From: Gp6-AA40 sp036274155
GTDB taxonomy: Bacteria > Acidobacteriota > Vicinamibacteria > Vicinamibacterales > UBA2999
DNA: 17,572 nt
Direction of reading: 5' to 3'
NCBI GenBank assembly: GCA_036274155.1
Contig: DASUGH010000184.1
Location: 1 to 17,572 of the forward strand
The position numbers and the translations under genes are program-made. Positions 1 through 6,978 of this stretch are shown piece by piece; position 1 is the stretch's first letter; every line of letters starts with the position of its first letter. The notes below the pieces were generated by a model that saw only the letters and a list, made by a program, of their open reading frames with translations, was not told the origin of the DNA and did no database searches.

Positions 1-680
1 ATCCCGCCGGAGCCGCGGCAACTGGAGTGAGCGCCGGGGCTTTTCGGCTCGATCTGCGGGCGCGAACTCTCTCAGCGGAGCTCCCGTCTCAGCGGAGCTG
101 AAGCTGGGCTCTGCGACGGATCCTCGCGGCGACGGATCCTCGCGGCGACGGATCGTCGCCACCGCCGATTTCGGGCACCGTCACAGCCCCGGTGCGCGCT
201 TCAGTTGCCGCGCGGAGAAGGGATTCCACCCGGCCACGCCGGCGTGCGAATCGCAGCTGCATCCCGCCGGAGCCGCGGCAACTGGAGTGAGCGCCGGGGC
301 TTTTCGGCTCGATCTGCGGCCGCGAACTCTCTCAGCGGAGCGCCCGTCTCAGCGGAGATGAAGCTCCGCTCTGCGACGGATCCTCGCGGCGACGGGTCCT
401 CGCGGCGACGGACTTCGCCACCTCTATTTCGGGCACCTTCTCATTACAGTCCCGGTGCTCGCTTCAGTTGCCGCGCGGAGAAGGGATTCCACCCGGCCAC
501 GCCGCCGGGCGAATCGCAGCCGTATCCCGGAGCCGCGGCAACTGGAGTGAGCGCCGGGGCTTTTCGGCTCGATCTGCGGGCGCGAGCTCTCTCAGCGGAG
601 CTCTTGTCTTAGCGGAGCTGAAGCTCCGCTCTGCGACGGATCCTCGCGGCGACGGATCCTCGAGGCGATGGATCTCGCGG
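1..680. repeat. tandem array of about 260-bp repeats (2.6 copies)
   Basis: Three head-to-tail copies begin at 1, 261 and 524 with the same start (ATCCCGCCGGAGCC or a 3-bp shorter form). Units 1 and 2 are 260 and 263 bp; unit 3 stops near 680, against the stop codon of the quinoprotein gene. The copies are nearly identical over the first 100 bp and over the block TTCAGTTGCCGCGCGGAG (about 199 and 462), and differ mostly in between. Each copy also contains a 16-bp tandem sub-repeat (GATCCTCGCGGCGACG at 119-134 and 135-150 in unit 1) and repeated AGCGGAGCT words. Open frames run through the array on both strands, but they simply follow the repeat and have no recognisable protein content, so I regard the array as non-coding. 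It continues off the left edge or begins there. Confidence 0.9.
611..630. repeat. perfect hairpin inside repeat unit 3
   Basis: AGCGGAGC and GCTCCGCT form an 8-bp perfect stem with a TGAA loop (9 bp if the flanking bases are counted across a 2-nt centre). It lies about 50 bp past the stop codon of the minus-strand quinoprotein gene, so it could stop or stabilise that transcript. There is no T-run, so it is not a classical intrinsic terminator. Unit 2 has the same hairpin with one mismatch and unit 1 has a disrupted right arm. Confidence 0.6.
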
Positions 681-2444
681 CTACTCCAGCGCGAACACCC
701 AGACGGCGCCGCCTTCCGGCGCCACCGGTGCATCCGGGAAGTAGCGGGCAACCTGCGTCGCCATTGCACGGGCGTCGCCGCCCCATCCCGACAGGATGGC
801 GATGTACTGTTTGCCGTTCACCGCAAATGACGACGGGGGTGCGATGACGCCAGACTTGGTCGTGAACTCCCACAGCAGCTTTCCGGTTGCCGCGTCGAAG
901 GCGTGGACGTTTCCATCGCCGGTTCCGCCGGTGAACACGAGGCCGCCGGCGGTCGCGAGCATCGATCCCCAGGTCGAGCTCTTCGGGTACGGGTGCATCC
1001 AGACCTGTTTGCCCGTGTCCACGTTCCAGGCCTGCACCTCGCCGACGTGATCGGCGCCAGGGTTGAGCGAACCGCCGCCACCAGACGTGCCGGCGAAGCT
1101 CTTGCCGGGTGTGTACGTCACCGCGACGCCGGTCAGCGAGCCGCACAGGTTGTTGTTGGCCGGAATGTAGATCATGCGCGTCTTCGGGCTGAACGCGATC
1201 GGCGGCCAGTTCTTGCCGCCGTGCGAGGAAGGACAGAAGTCGGCGCGCTTGCCGGTGCCCGGTTGGCGTGCCGGGTCGATATCGGGCCGCCCGGTGACCG
1301 GATCCAGGCCGCGGAACACGTTCTGGTTCACGTACGGCTTGCCCTCGACGAACTTGATCGGGCCGCTGCTGCGCTCGAGGAACCAGAGGTAGCCGTTGCG
1401 CGCCACGTTGATCAGCCCCTTGATGGTGCGCCCATTGCGCTGGAAGTCGACGAGGATCGGCGGCGACACCTCGTCCCAGTCCCACGACTCGTTCGGGTTG
1501 TACTGGAAGTGTCCTTTGATCCGGCCGGTCGCGACGTCGATGGCAACCGTCGACGCGACGTACAAGTTGTCGCCGGGACGCTGATCTCCCATCCACGGAC
1601 CGCCGTTGCCGGTGCCCCAGTAGGCGACGTTCGTCTGTGGATCGTAGTTGCCGGTCACCCAGATCGGCGCGCCACCGGTCTTCCACTGATCGCCTTTCGG
1701 CCACGTCTCGCTGCCCGGCTCGCCGGGAGCCGGCACCATGTAGGTGCGCCACAACTCGGCGCCGGTGTCGGGGTGAAACGCCGCCACGAAGCCGCGGACC
1801 CCGAACTCTCCACCCGACGCGCCGATCATCACCTTGCCGTCGGCGACGAGCGGCGCGAGCGTGGTGTAGTACGCCGCCGTGTTGTCGGCGACGCTCTTCG
1901 ACCAGACCTCGCGCCCCGTCCGCGCATCGAGCGCGATGAGCACCGCCTCGCCGGCGGTGAAGAACACCTTGTCACCATAGAGCGCAACGCCGCGGTTGGA
2001 CTGATGCAGCACGAACGCGCCGGCGGGACGCGGACGCTTGTAGCGCCAGAGCACCGCGCCGCTGACGGCGTCGAAGGCGATCACCTGGTTGTTCGGCGTC
2101 GACACGTACATCACGCCGTTGTTGACGATGGGCGGACCCTGGTGCGGGAGGTTCTCACCAGTCGGCAGCGTCCACACCATCCGCAACCGGCTGACGTTCG
2201 CCGGCGTGATCTGCGTCAGCGGGCTGTAGCCCCAGCCGTCATACGTACGCCGGATCATCAGCCAGTTGCCATCTTCAGGGTTCCTGAGTCGCGCCGCCGT
2301 CACCGGCCGGTAGTCGCGGAGCGCGCGCGACACGGAAGCCGCCGGCGCGCCGCTCTGCTGTGCGAGGCCGGGAACGGTGGCCAGCGCGGCGGCCGCAATC
2401 GCAGCCAGGACGGTGAGTATCGACAAGCGCCTCAGACTGGGCAT
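681..2444 (-). CDS. secreted PQQ-dependent quinoprotein dehydrogenase
   Basis: An eight-bladed quinoprotein of 587 residues that would oxidise an alcohol, sugar or similar substrate in the periplasm and pass electrons to a carrier. I start it at the ATG at 2444 because AGGTGG lies 4 nt upstream and the first 28 residues (MPSLRRLSILTVLAAI...) are a Sec signal peptide; an in-frame TTG at 2504 would only add a poor leader. Family signatures include W-x-x-x-TGENLPHQGPP near 91-105, NRGVALYGDKV at 150-160, GTGNGGPWMGDQRPGDNLY at 277-295, WDWDEV at 321-326 and FCPSSHGGKNW at 403-413. E213, N280 and D322/D324 are the likely calcium/PQQ ligands and catalytic Asp. The adjacent Cys pair expected just before NRG is absent: the residues are LHQS. 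There is no CxxCH, so no fused cytochrome domain. No PQQ synthesis genes are in view. The substrate cannot be told from sequence. Confidence 0.9.
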   Translation of the reverse strand: MPSLRRLSILTVLAAIAAAALATVPGLAQQSGAPAASVSRALRDYRPVTAARLRNPEDGNWLMIRRTYDGWGYSPLTQITPANVSRLRMVWTLPTGENLPHQGPPIVNNGVMYVSTPNNQVIAFDAVSGAVLWRYKRPRPAGAFVLHQSNRGVALYGDKVFFTAGEAVLIALDARTGREVWSKSVADNTAAYYTTLAPLVADGKVMIGASGGEFGVRGFVAAFHPDTGAELWRTYMVPAPGEPGSETWPKGDQWKTGGAPIWVTGNYDPQTNVAYWGTGNGGPWMGDQRPGDNLYVASTVAIDVATGRIKGHFQYNPNESWDWDEVSPPILVDFQRNGRTIKGLINVARNGYLWFLERSSGPIKFVEGKPYVNQNVFRGLDPVTGRPDIDPARQPGTGKRADFCPSSHGGKNWPPIAFSPKTRMIYIPANNNLCGSLTGVAVTYTPGKSFAGTSGGGGSLNPGADHVGEVQAWNVDTGKQVWMHPYPKSSTWGSMLATAGGLVFTGGTGDGNVHAFDAATGKLLWEFTTKSGVIAPPSSFAVNGKQYIAILSGWGGDARAMATQVARYFPDAPVAPEGGAVWVFALE

Positions 2445-2487
2445 GACGCCACCTCGTGCCAGAGCGACGGGCGCGCTCGGCAGGCGG

Positions 2488-2519
2488 ATTTTACCAATGC
2501 TCAACGCTCAACGCTCAAC
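2488..2519 (-). promoter_or_regulatory. candidate promoter of the quinoprotein gene with a (GTTGAGC)3 tract
   Basis: Read on the minus strand, three tandem copies of the 7-mer GTTGAGC (2519 down to 2499) are followed by ATTGG and TAAAAT (2493-2488). TAAAAT matches a sigma-70 -10 box at five of six bases and lies about 44 nt before the ATG. TTGAGC in the first 7-mer copy would be a -35 with a long 19-nt spacer; the second copy gives 12 nt. This is a candidate only. It would let the dehydrogenase be expressed apart from the kinase gene upstream. Confidence 0.3.
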
Positions 2520-2525
2520 GGTTCC

Positions 2526-4259
2526 CTACCCCCTCCGCCGTCCCGCCGGCAGCTCGATGATCATCGTCGTCCCGACGCCCGGCTCACTTTCGACGCGGAG
2601 CGTGCCCTGCAGGTCGGTCACCAGCCGGCGGACGATCGACAGCCCGAGGCCGCTGCCGCGCTCCTTGGTCGTGTAGAACGTGTTGAAGATCTTGCCCAGC
2701 TCCTCCTTCGACATCCCGCGGCCGGTGTCGGAGACCGTCACGCGTACAGCCGGCGGCTCGTCCTCGCGTGTCACCGTTTCTGTGGACACGACGATGCGGC
2801 CCGGCTTCGATTCCAGGCTGTCGATGGCGTTGGCCGTGAGGTTCTCGAGGATGCGCCGGAATGCCACCGGATCGCCGACGACGCGTGGCAGGTTCGGCGC
2901 GAGCTGCAGCTGCACCTCGACGGCCTCGTGACCGCGCCCGCCATGGAGCACTTCGGAAATCAGCGCATTGAGGTCGCACTCGCGCCGGTTCGGCTGTGGT
3001 GACAGCCGCTCATAGTTGGTGGCCAGCGTTTCCAGATACATGATACTGGAGTCGACGGTCTGTCGCCGCTCGGCCAGCACCGACGCGACCGCACCCGGAT
3101 CGTCGCGTTCCACCTGCGACAGATGCCGCATGACGTTGCGCAGCGGGATGAGCCCATTCTTGATGTCGTGGTTGATCTGCCGCGCCAGATCGCCGATCGT
3201 CGCCCGCCGCTCGGCTTCACGGATCCGTGCGCTGCTCGTGCGGAGCCGCTCGGCAAGGTCGCTCATCACTCGCGACAGCACCCCCACCTCGTCGGTGCCA
3301 TCGTCGAAGCGAATGTCGAGACGATCGAGATCGAGGACGGCGGTCTTCTCGGTGAGCGCTGTCAGCGGCCGGCTGATACGCGACGCCATCCACACCGCCA
3401 GGAGCAGCGCAGCGGCGCCGGTGACCGCTGCCGTTGTCAGCAGCACGGCGTTCGTATTGTGCAGCAGGTTCGTGAGGATCGTCCGCGACTGCGTGACCCG
3501 CAGCGTTGCGGGAAGGATCTCGACATTTCCTGCGGCAGACCACCGGATCACGCGAATGCCGTCGAGCTCGCGGACGGCAACATCGGGCGCGGTCACGGCC
3601 TTCGCGGCGCCGCCGCTCGATCCCTCCCGTGGGAGGGACGACAGTCCACCGCCCGGATAGTCGAGAGACACGGTGATGTCGCGATCCCGCGTCAAACGGG
3701 TGAGGAACTTGTCGTCCACGGCGATGCCGCCCACGAGAATGAACGAGCGGTTGGCAATGCTCACCCGGTCGAGGCGGGCCAGCGCCAGGAAGTCGCCGTC
3801 AGGCGTGTGGGCTGTGACGAATGCGACATCGTTTCTTGCCGCGGCTAGCGCGGCGACAAACCCGGCGCCCTCGCGTCCGTGTTCGTTCCTGAAGTGCCCC
3901 GAGCTCACGATCCTGCCGTCGGCGTCGTGGATCTGCAGCATCGAGAGGCCGGTCTGGTGCATCGCCGTCCCGGCGTAATCGAGGACGTATGTTTGTGCCG
4001 GCTCGAGGCCCCCGACCGCGCCGGCACGGAATTGGTTGTCGTTCAGCAGCGCGTTCTTCAGCGAGGCGAGCCGATCGTCGATCCTCGCGTTCTCGAAATC
4101 GAGGTCGTTCCTGATGTCGCGGCCGACAGCGTTGACGCGCTTCTCATAGTCATCGGACAAGAGCCGGGTCATCTCCTGCCGGAGTCCGAACGCCAGCACC
4201 GCAAGAGGGATGAAGACGACAGCGGCAAATGCGAGGACGAGTCGCGTGCGAAGACTCAT
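2526..4259 (-). CDS. membrane sensor histidine kinase with periplasmic domain
   Basis: A 577-residue histidine kinase. An N-terminal membrane segment (about 6-26), an extracytoplasmic sensing region (about 27-265), a second membrane segment (about 271-291) and a HAMP linker (about 292-345) lead into the catalytic core. The phospho-acceptor is H364 in QINHDIKNG. The ATPase domain has the N-box ENLTANAIDS (472-481), G1 DTGRGM (511-516), a TTKERGSGLGLSI block (530-542) and a normal C-terminal GVGTTMIIELP. The start codon lies 4 bp beyond the stop of the solute-binding lipoprotein gene, so the two are almost certainly co-transcribed and perhaps translationally coupled. No response regulator follows it. 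The next regulator, at 10.7 kb, belongs to another kinase, so its partner is probably elsewhere or is shared. The sensing domain matches no family I can name. Confidence 0.9.
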   Translation of the reverse strand: MSLRTRLVLAFAAVVFIPLAVLAFGLRQEMTRLLSDDYEKRVNAVGRDIRNDLDFENARIDDRLASLKNALLNDNQFRAGAVGGLEPAQTYVLDYAGTAMHQTGLSMLQIHDADGRIVSSGHFRNEHGREGAGFVAALAAARNDVAFVTAHTPDGDFLALARLDRVSIANRSFILVGGIAVDDKFLTRLTRDRDITVSLDYPGGGLSSLPREGSSGGAAKAVTAPDVAVRELDGIRVIRWSAAGNVEILPATLRVTQSRTILTNLLHNTNAVLLTTAAVTGAAALLLAVWMASRISRPLTALTEKTAVLDLDRLDIRFDDGTDEVGVLSRVMSDLAERLRTSSARIREAERRATIGDLARQINHDIKNGLIPLRNVMRHLSQVERDDPGAVASVLAERRQTVDSSIMYLETLATNYERLSPQPNRRECDLNALISEVLHGGRGHEAVEVQLQLAPNLPRVVGDPVAFRRILENLTANAIDSLESKPGRIVVSTETVTREDEPPAVRVTVSDTGRGMSKEELGKIFNTFYTTKERGSGLGLSIVRRLVTDLQGTLRVESEPGVGTTMIIELPAGRRRG

Positions 4260-4263
4260 CCCC

Positions 4264-5829
4264 TCATCGCTCCACAGAGGGGGTGATCACCAGCCCGCCA
4301 TTCCACTCGGTCGTCACGTTCGATCGGCCGCGGCGGATGACCGCTCGCAGCCGCGTGTCGACCAGCGGGACGATGGCTTCAGGGTCGAGCCAGGCGATTC
4401 GATCGGCGATCGTGTGCCACTCCTGACAGGGATCGAGCGGCCGGCTGTCGAAAGACAGGATGTAAGCCACGTCCGTACCGCGTTGCTCCGTTGTCGTCAG
4501 CTCCTGGCCGCTGAGCGCCACGGCACGCTGAAAGATCTGACGCGGAGGCCCGGGAAGCAGCGTGCCGAGCGTCGGTGCGCCGGCAGGCACGCCAGCCAGG
4601 CCGACGATGCGCTCGGCCAGGTCTCGCGACGCATTGTCGCCGCGTTCGTACACGATACGTCCACTTGCCGGAAGCGGAGGCTCGCGCGGTTTGGGGTGCT
4701 GGACCTCGCAGTTGGACAACATCTGCCACCAGAACGGACCCTCGGCGCCGCGCGCCTCTCCTCGAACGGCGGCGGCGGCCAGCGCCTGACGCGCGTCCTG
4801 CGGCAGCCCGGGTTGCGATGGCCCGCGCCATGGCGAGGCGAATACGTGCGTTCGCTGCCAGGCGAGCGGCGCAGTCTGAAACTGCGGGAGCGCCGCAGCG
4901 TAGTCGAGCGCCGCGGGCTCTCTCGTCAGCAGCAGGTCGACGCCTTCGTCGAGAAGGTCGCGCGAATCGCCATCCGGCGCGACGATGAAGCGAATCGACC
5001 ACGGCCTGTCGGCGGCAGTAGAGGCGGGCATTCCGGTGACCGTGAGCACCAACCGTCCCTTGGCATCCGGCAGCGCCTGGTCGGGCTCGATCCGCGCCCC
5101 GCGCGTGCCCATCGGCCATCGCAATGCCGGTGAGCGCTTGACGACCGCGAGGCTGGTGTCGGCGAGCGTCCGGAGCGCGTCGGCGCTATCCGTCTCCAGT
5201 GCGATCGTGAGCGTCCGCTCGTCGACGACGGTGACCGAACGCACGTAGCGGCGCACTTGCGGCCGAAGCGCCGCAGGACTGCCATCGAGGGCCCACCCCG
5301 ATCGCACATCGGCGGCAGTGACGAGTGCGCCGTCGGCGAATCGGGCGTTCTCGCGCAGCGTGAGAGTCCAGGCGCGGCCGACCTGGTCGAACCTCCAGGA
5401 CGCGGCGAGGCCCGCGCGCACCTGTCCGTCGCAATCGACGCGGACGAGCGTCTCGTAGACTTGCCGGAACAGCAGCCGCTCACTGTCGTTTGACGGGTGT
5501 GGCGCATTCGCCGGATCGACCCGATCGGCGAGCCCGACGGTTGCGACTGGGTCACCTGCTCCTGCAACCAGCACACATGGGGCGGCCGGGATACCAGTCG
5601 AAGGCGGCGCGCCAGGTGGAGTGTTGGCGAGGATCTCTGGCGGCGGAATTCGTGGAGGCAGCGTGACGGCCGGGGGTGATGCGGTTGCAGGGATCGGCGC
5701 CGCCGGGGGCGCGGGTACCACCGGCGGCGTGGTTCGCGAGCCGCATCCCCACGTGACCGCCCCGAGGCAGGCGATGAGCCCGAGCCTGACGACGCTGCGT
5801 CCCGGCAGCCGCATCCGTTTCGTACTCAA
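4264..5829 (-). CDS. solute-binding lipoprotein, SBP_bac_5 (DppA/OppA-like) family
   Basis: A 521-residue periplasmic binding lipoprotein. The segment LLFRQVYETLVRVD with the following GLAASW and ADGALVTAADVRSGW is the typical N-terminal lobe of the peptide/nickel type binding proteins (SBP_bac_5). The leader has two possible acylated cysteines, C21 (LIAC) and C29 (TWGC). C29 gives the better hydrophobic core, while LIAC is the better lipobox. A proline-rich linker of about 50 residues follows, suited to tethering the domain away from a membrane. The start shown is a TTG; an ATG at 5814 would shorten it by five residues, and neither has a convincing ribosome site. No permease or ATPase gene is in the window. 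The gene is coupled to a histidine kinase, which suggests a sensing rather than a transport job, though that is inference. The C-terminal part is divergent. Confidence 0.8.
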   Translation of the reverse strand: MSTKRMRLPGRSVVRLGLIACLGAVTWGCGSRTTPPVVPAPPAAPIPATASPPAVTLPPRIPPPEILANTPPGAPPSTGIPAAPCVLVAGAGDPVATVGLADRVDPANAPHPSNDSERLLFRQVYETLVRVDCDGQVRAGLAASWRFDQVGRAWTLTLRENARFADGALVTAADVRSGWALDGSPAALRPQVRRYVRSVTVVDERTLTIALETDSADALRTLADTSLAVVKRSPALRWPMGTRGARIEPDQALPDAKGRLVLTVTGMPASTAADRPWSIRFIVAPDGDSRDLLDEGVDLLLTREPAALDYAAALPQFQTAPLAWQRTHVFASPWRGPSQPGLPQDARQALAAAAVRGEARGAEGPFWWQMLSNCEVQHPKPREPPLPASGRIVYERGDNASRDLAERIVGLAGVPAGAPTLGTLLPGPPRQIFQRAVALSGQELTTTEQRGTDVAYILSFDSRPLDPCQEWHTIADRIAWLDPEAIVPLVDTRLRAVIRRGRSNVTTEWNGGLVITPSVER

Positions 5830-5927
5830 TGATAGCTCGCACCGGAAGCCGCTGCGGCGACAACGCCTTTCGCGGACGCCGACGTGCGTCAGCTGAAGCG
5901 CGCCGGACGTGGCGTCGACGCGGTCGC

Positions 5928-6932
5928 TTACGATTTGGCCTCGACCGGCTCGACCGGGCGAATGACGAACTGACGCAGCGTCTCGGACTGCTGGTGGAGG
6001 AGCGTCGCGCGCTCGAGCAATTCGTCGCTCTCTAAGGACTGTTCATCGGACAGGTTGGCGGCGAGCTTGCGCATCAACAACTGTCCTTCCTCGAGTGCAC
6101 GGATCGCCGCCCATAACGACACCTCGATTCCTTCCTCGGTTGCAGCGCGTAACGTATCGCGCGAGTACGCGTGACCGGTGTGACACCGGAACCGCATGCG
6201 CCCTTCTTCATCGAGCTGGAGGAGGACACCGTGACACTCGGGACAGGTGTAGCGTGATGGAATTCCCGTTTCTTCCACGCCCGCGTCGATCGCGTTGGTC
6301 TCCTTGGAGATGTCCACTTCGATGTCGACGTGCCTGGGTACCGTCGCCGGTACACGACGTGCCGGCTCCGTTTCGACCAGCGCCGACAAGAGGCGCCCCA
6401 GATCGGCGATCGGAACGCGATAGTCGACGGCGACGCTCTGTAACGCAGTGGTCGGCATCGATGGGAACGGAGCGTCGTCCGGATCCTGGACGATGGCGAT
6501 GCCACCGAGCTTTTTGAGCGCCCACAACCCGGCGATCCCGTCATCGAGGTTTCCGGTCAGGATCACGCCGATGGCTGCCGGGCCGAACACCTGAGCTGCG
6601 GATCGAAACAGCGGGTCGATGGCAGGCCGGAACCGGTTCTCGCGAGGTCCGCGTGTCACGCGTATCCGGCCAGGTTCAATCACCAGGTGGCGGTCGGGAG
6701 GCGCCACGTAGACATGGCCCATCCGTAACCGCACCCCGTCGGCAGCCAGTACCGCCGGCAGTGTACCTACCCGAGCCAGAATGTCGTGCAACATTCCTGG
6801 TGAGTCGGGAGCCGTGTGCATCACGACGCAAAGAGGCGCCTGGAAATCATGCGGCAGGGAAACGACGAGCGTCTTCAGAGCATCAATCCCTCCCGCCGAG
6901 GCGCCGATCACGACGATGCGCTGGATTGCCAT
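5928..6932 (-). CDS. stand-alone CheB-type protein-glutamate methylesterase with C-terminal zinc site
   Basis: A 334-residue protein with a CheB catalytic domain (about 1-190) and no receiver domain. The triad looks intact: S12 in GASAGG, H39 in VVMHTAP, and D131 in LTGNLDDG. CheB removes methyl groups from receptor glutamates, or deamidates glutamines; here the substrate is unknown. The C-terminal part has CPECH (230-234) and CHTGH (250-254), a likely zinc-binding knuckle, followed by a helical tail (about 265-325) that may form a coiled coil. This arrangement recurs in single-domain CheB homologues found outside chemotaxis operons. The start has AGAAGG just before ATG. It diverges from the CheB-CheR hybrid kinase gene across 46 bp. 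Downstream, 98 bp separate it from the binding lipoprotein gene, so it could lead a longer minus-strand transcript. Confidence 0.9.
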   Translation of the reverse strand: MAIQRIVVIGASAGGIDALKTLVVSLPHDFQAPLCVVMHTAPDSPGMLHDILARVGTLPAVLAADGVRLRMGHVYVAPPDRHLVIEPGRIRVTRGPRENRFRPAIDPLFRSAAQVFGPAAIGVILTGNLDDGIAGLWALKKLGGIAIVQDPDDAPFPSMPTTALQSVAVDYRVPIADLGRLLSALVETEPARRVPATVPRHVDIEVDISKETNAIDAGVEETGIPSRYTCPECHGVLLQLDEEGRMRFRCHTGHAYSRDTLRAATEEGIEVSLWAAIRALEEGQLLMRKLAANLSDEQSLESDELLERATLLHQQSETLRQFVIRPVEPVEAKS

Positions 6933-6978
6933 ACCTTCTCAAAAAGCGCGCATACTTACGGGGGCGAGAACCCGCGCG
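6933..6978. promoter_or_regulatory. 46-bp divergent intergenic region
   Basis: This is all that separates the start codons of the two CheB-containing genes, which point away from each other. It has an A5 tract (6941-6945) and the ribosome site of the minus-strand gene. It is too short to hold two complete promoters side by side, so at least one promoter must lie inside the opposite gene or the two must overlap. I see no convincing -35/-10 pair. Confidence 0.5.

Noticed and set aside
1..680. CRISPR-like array
   Set aside because: The units are about 260 bp without regular short repeats and unique spacers, and there are no cas genes.
205..830. Two overlapping forward frames (205-612 and 468-830) with similar protein sequences inside the repeat array
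   Set aside because: The similarity follows from the DNA repeat; there are no domains or good ribosome sites, and the second frame runs into the antisense of the quinoprotein gene.
903..3002. A 699-codon forward frame
   Set aside because: It is fully antisense to the quinoprotein and histidine kinase genes, has no domain, and arises from third-position GC bias.
6781..6978. 66-residue N-terminal extension of the CheB-CheR hybrid kinase
   Set aside because: It is antisense to the other CheB gene and lacks homology; the ATG at 6979 gives a normal CheB N-terminus.
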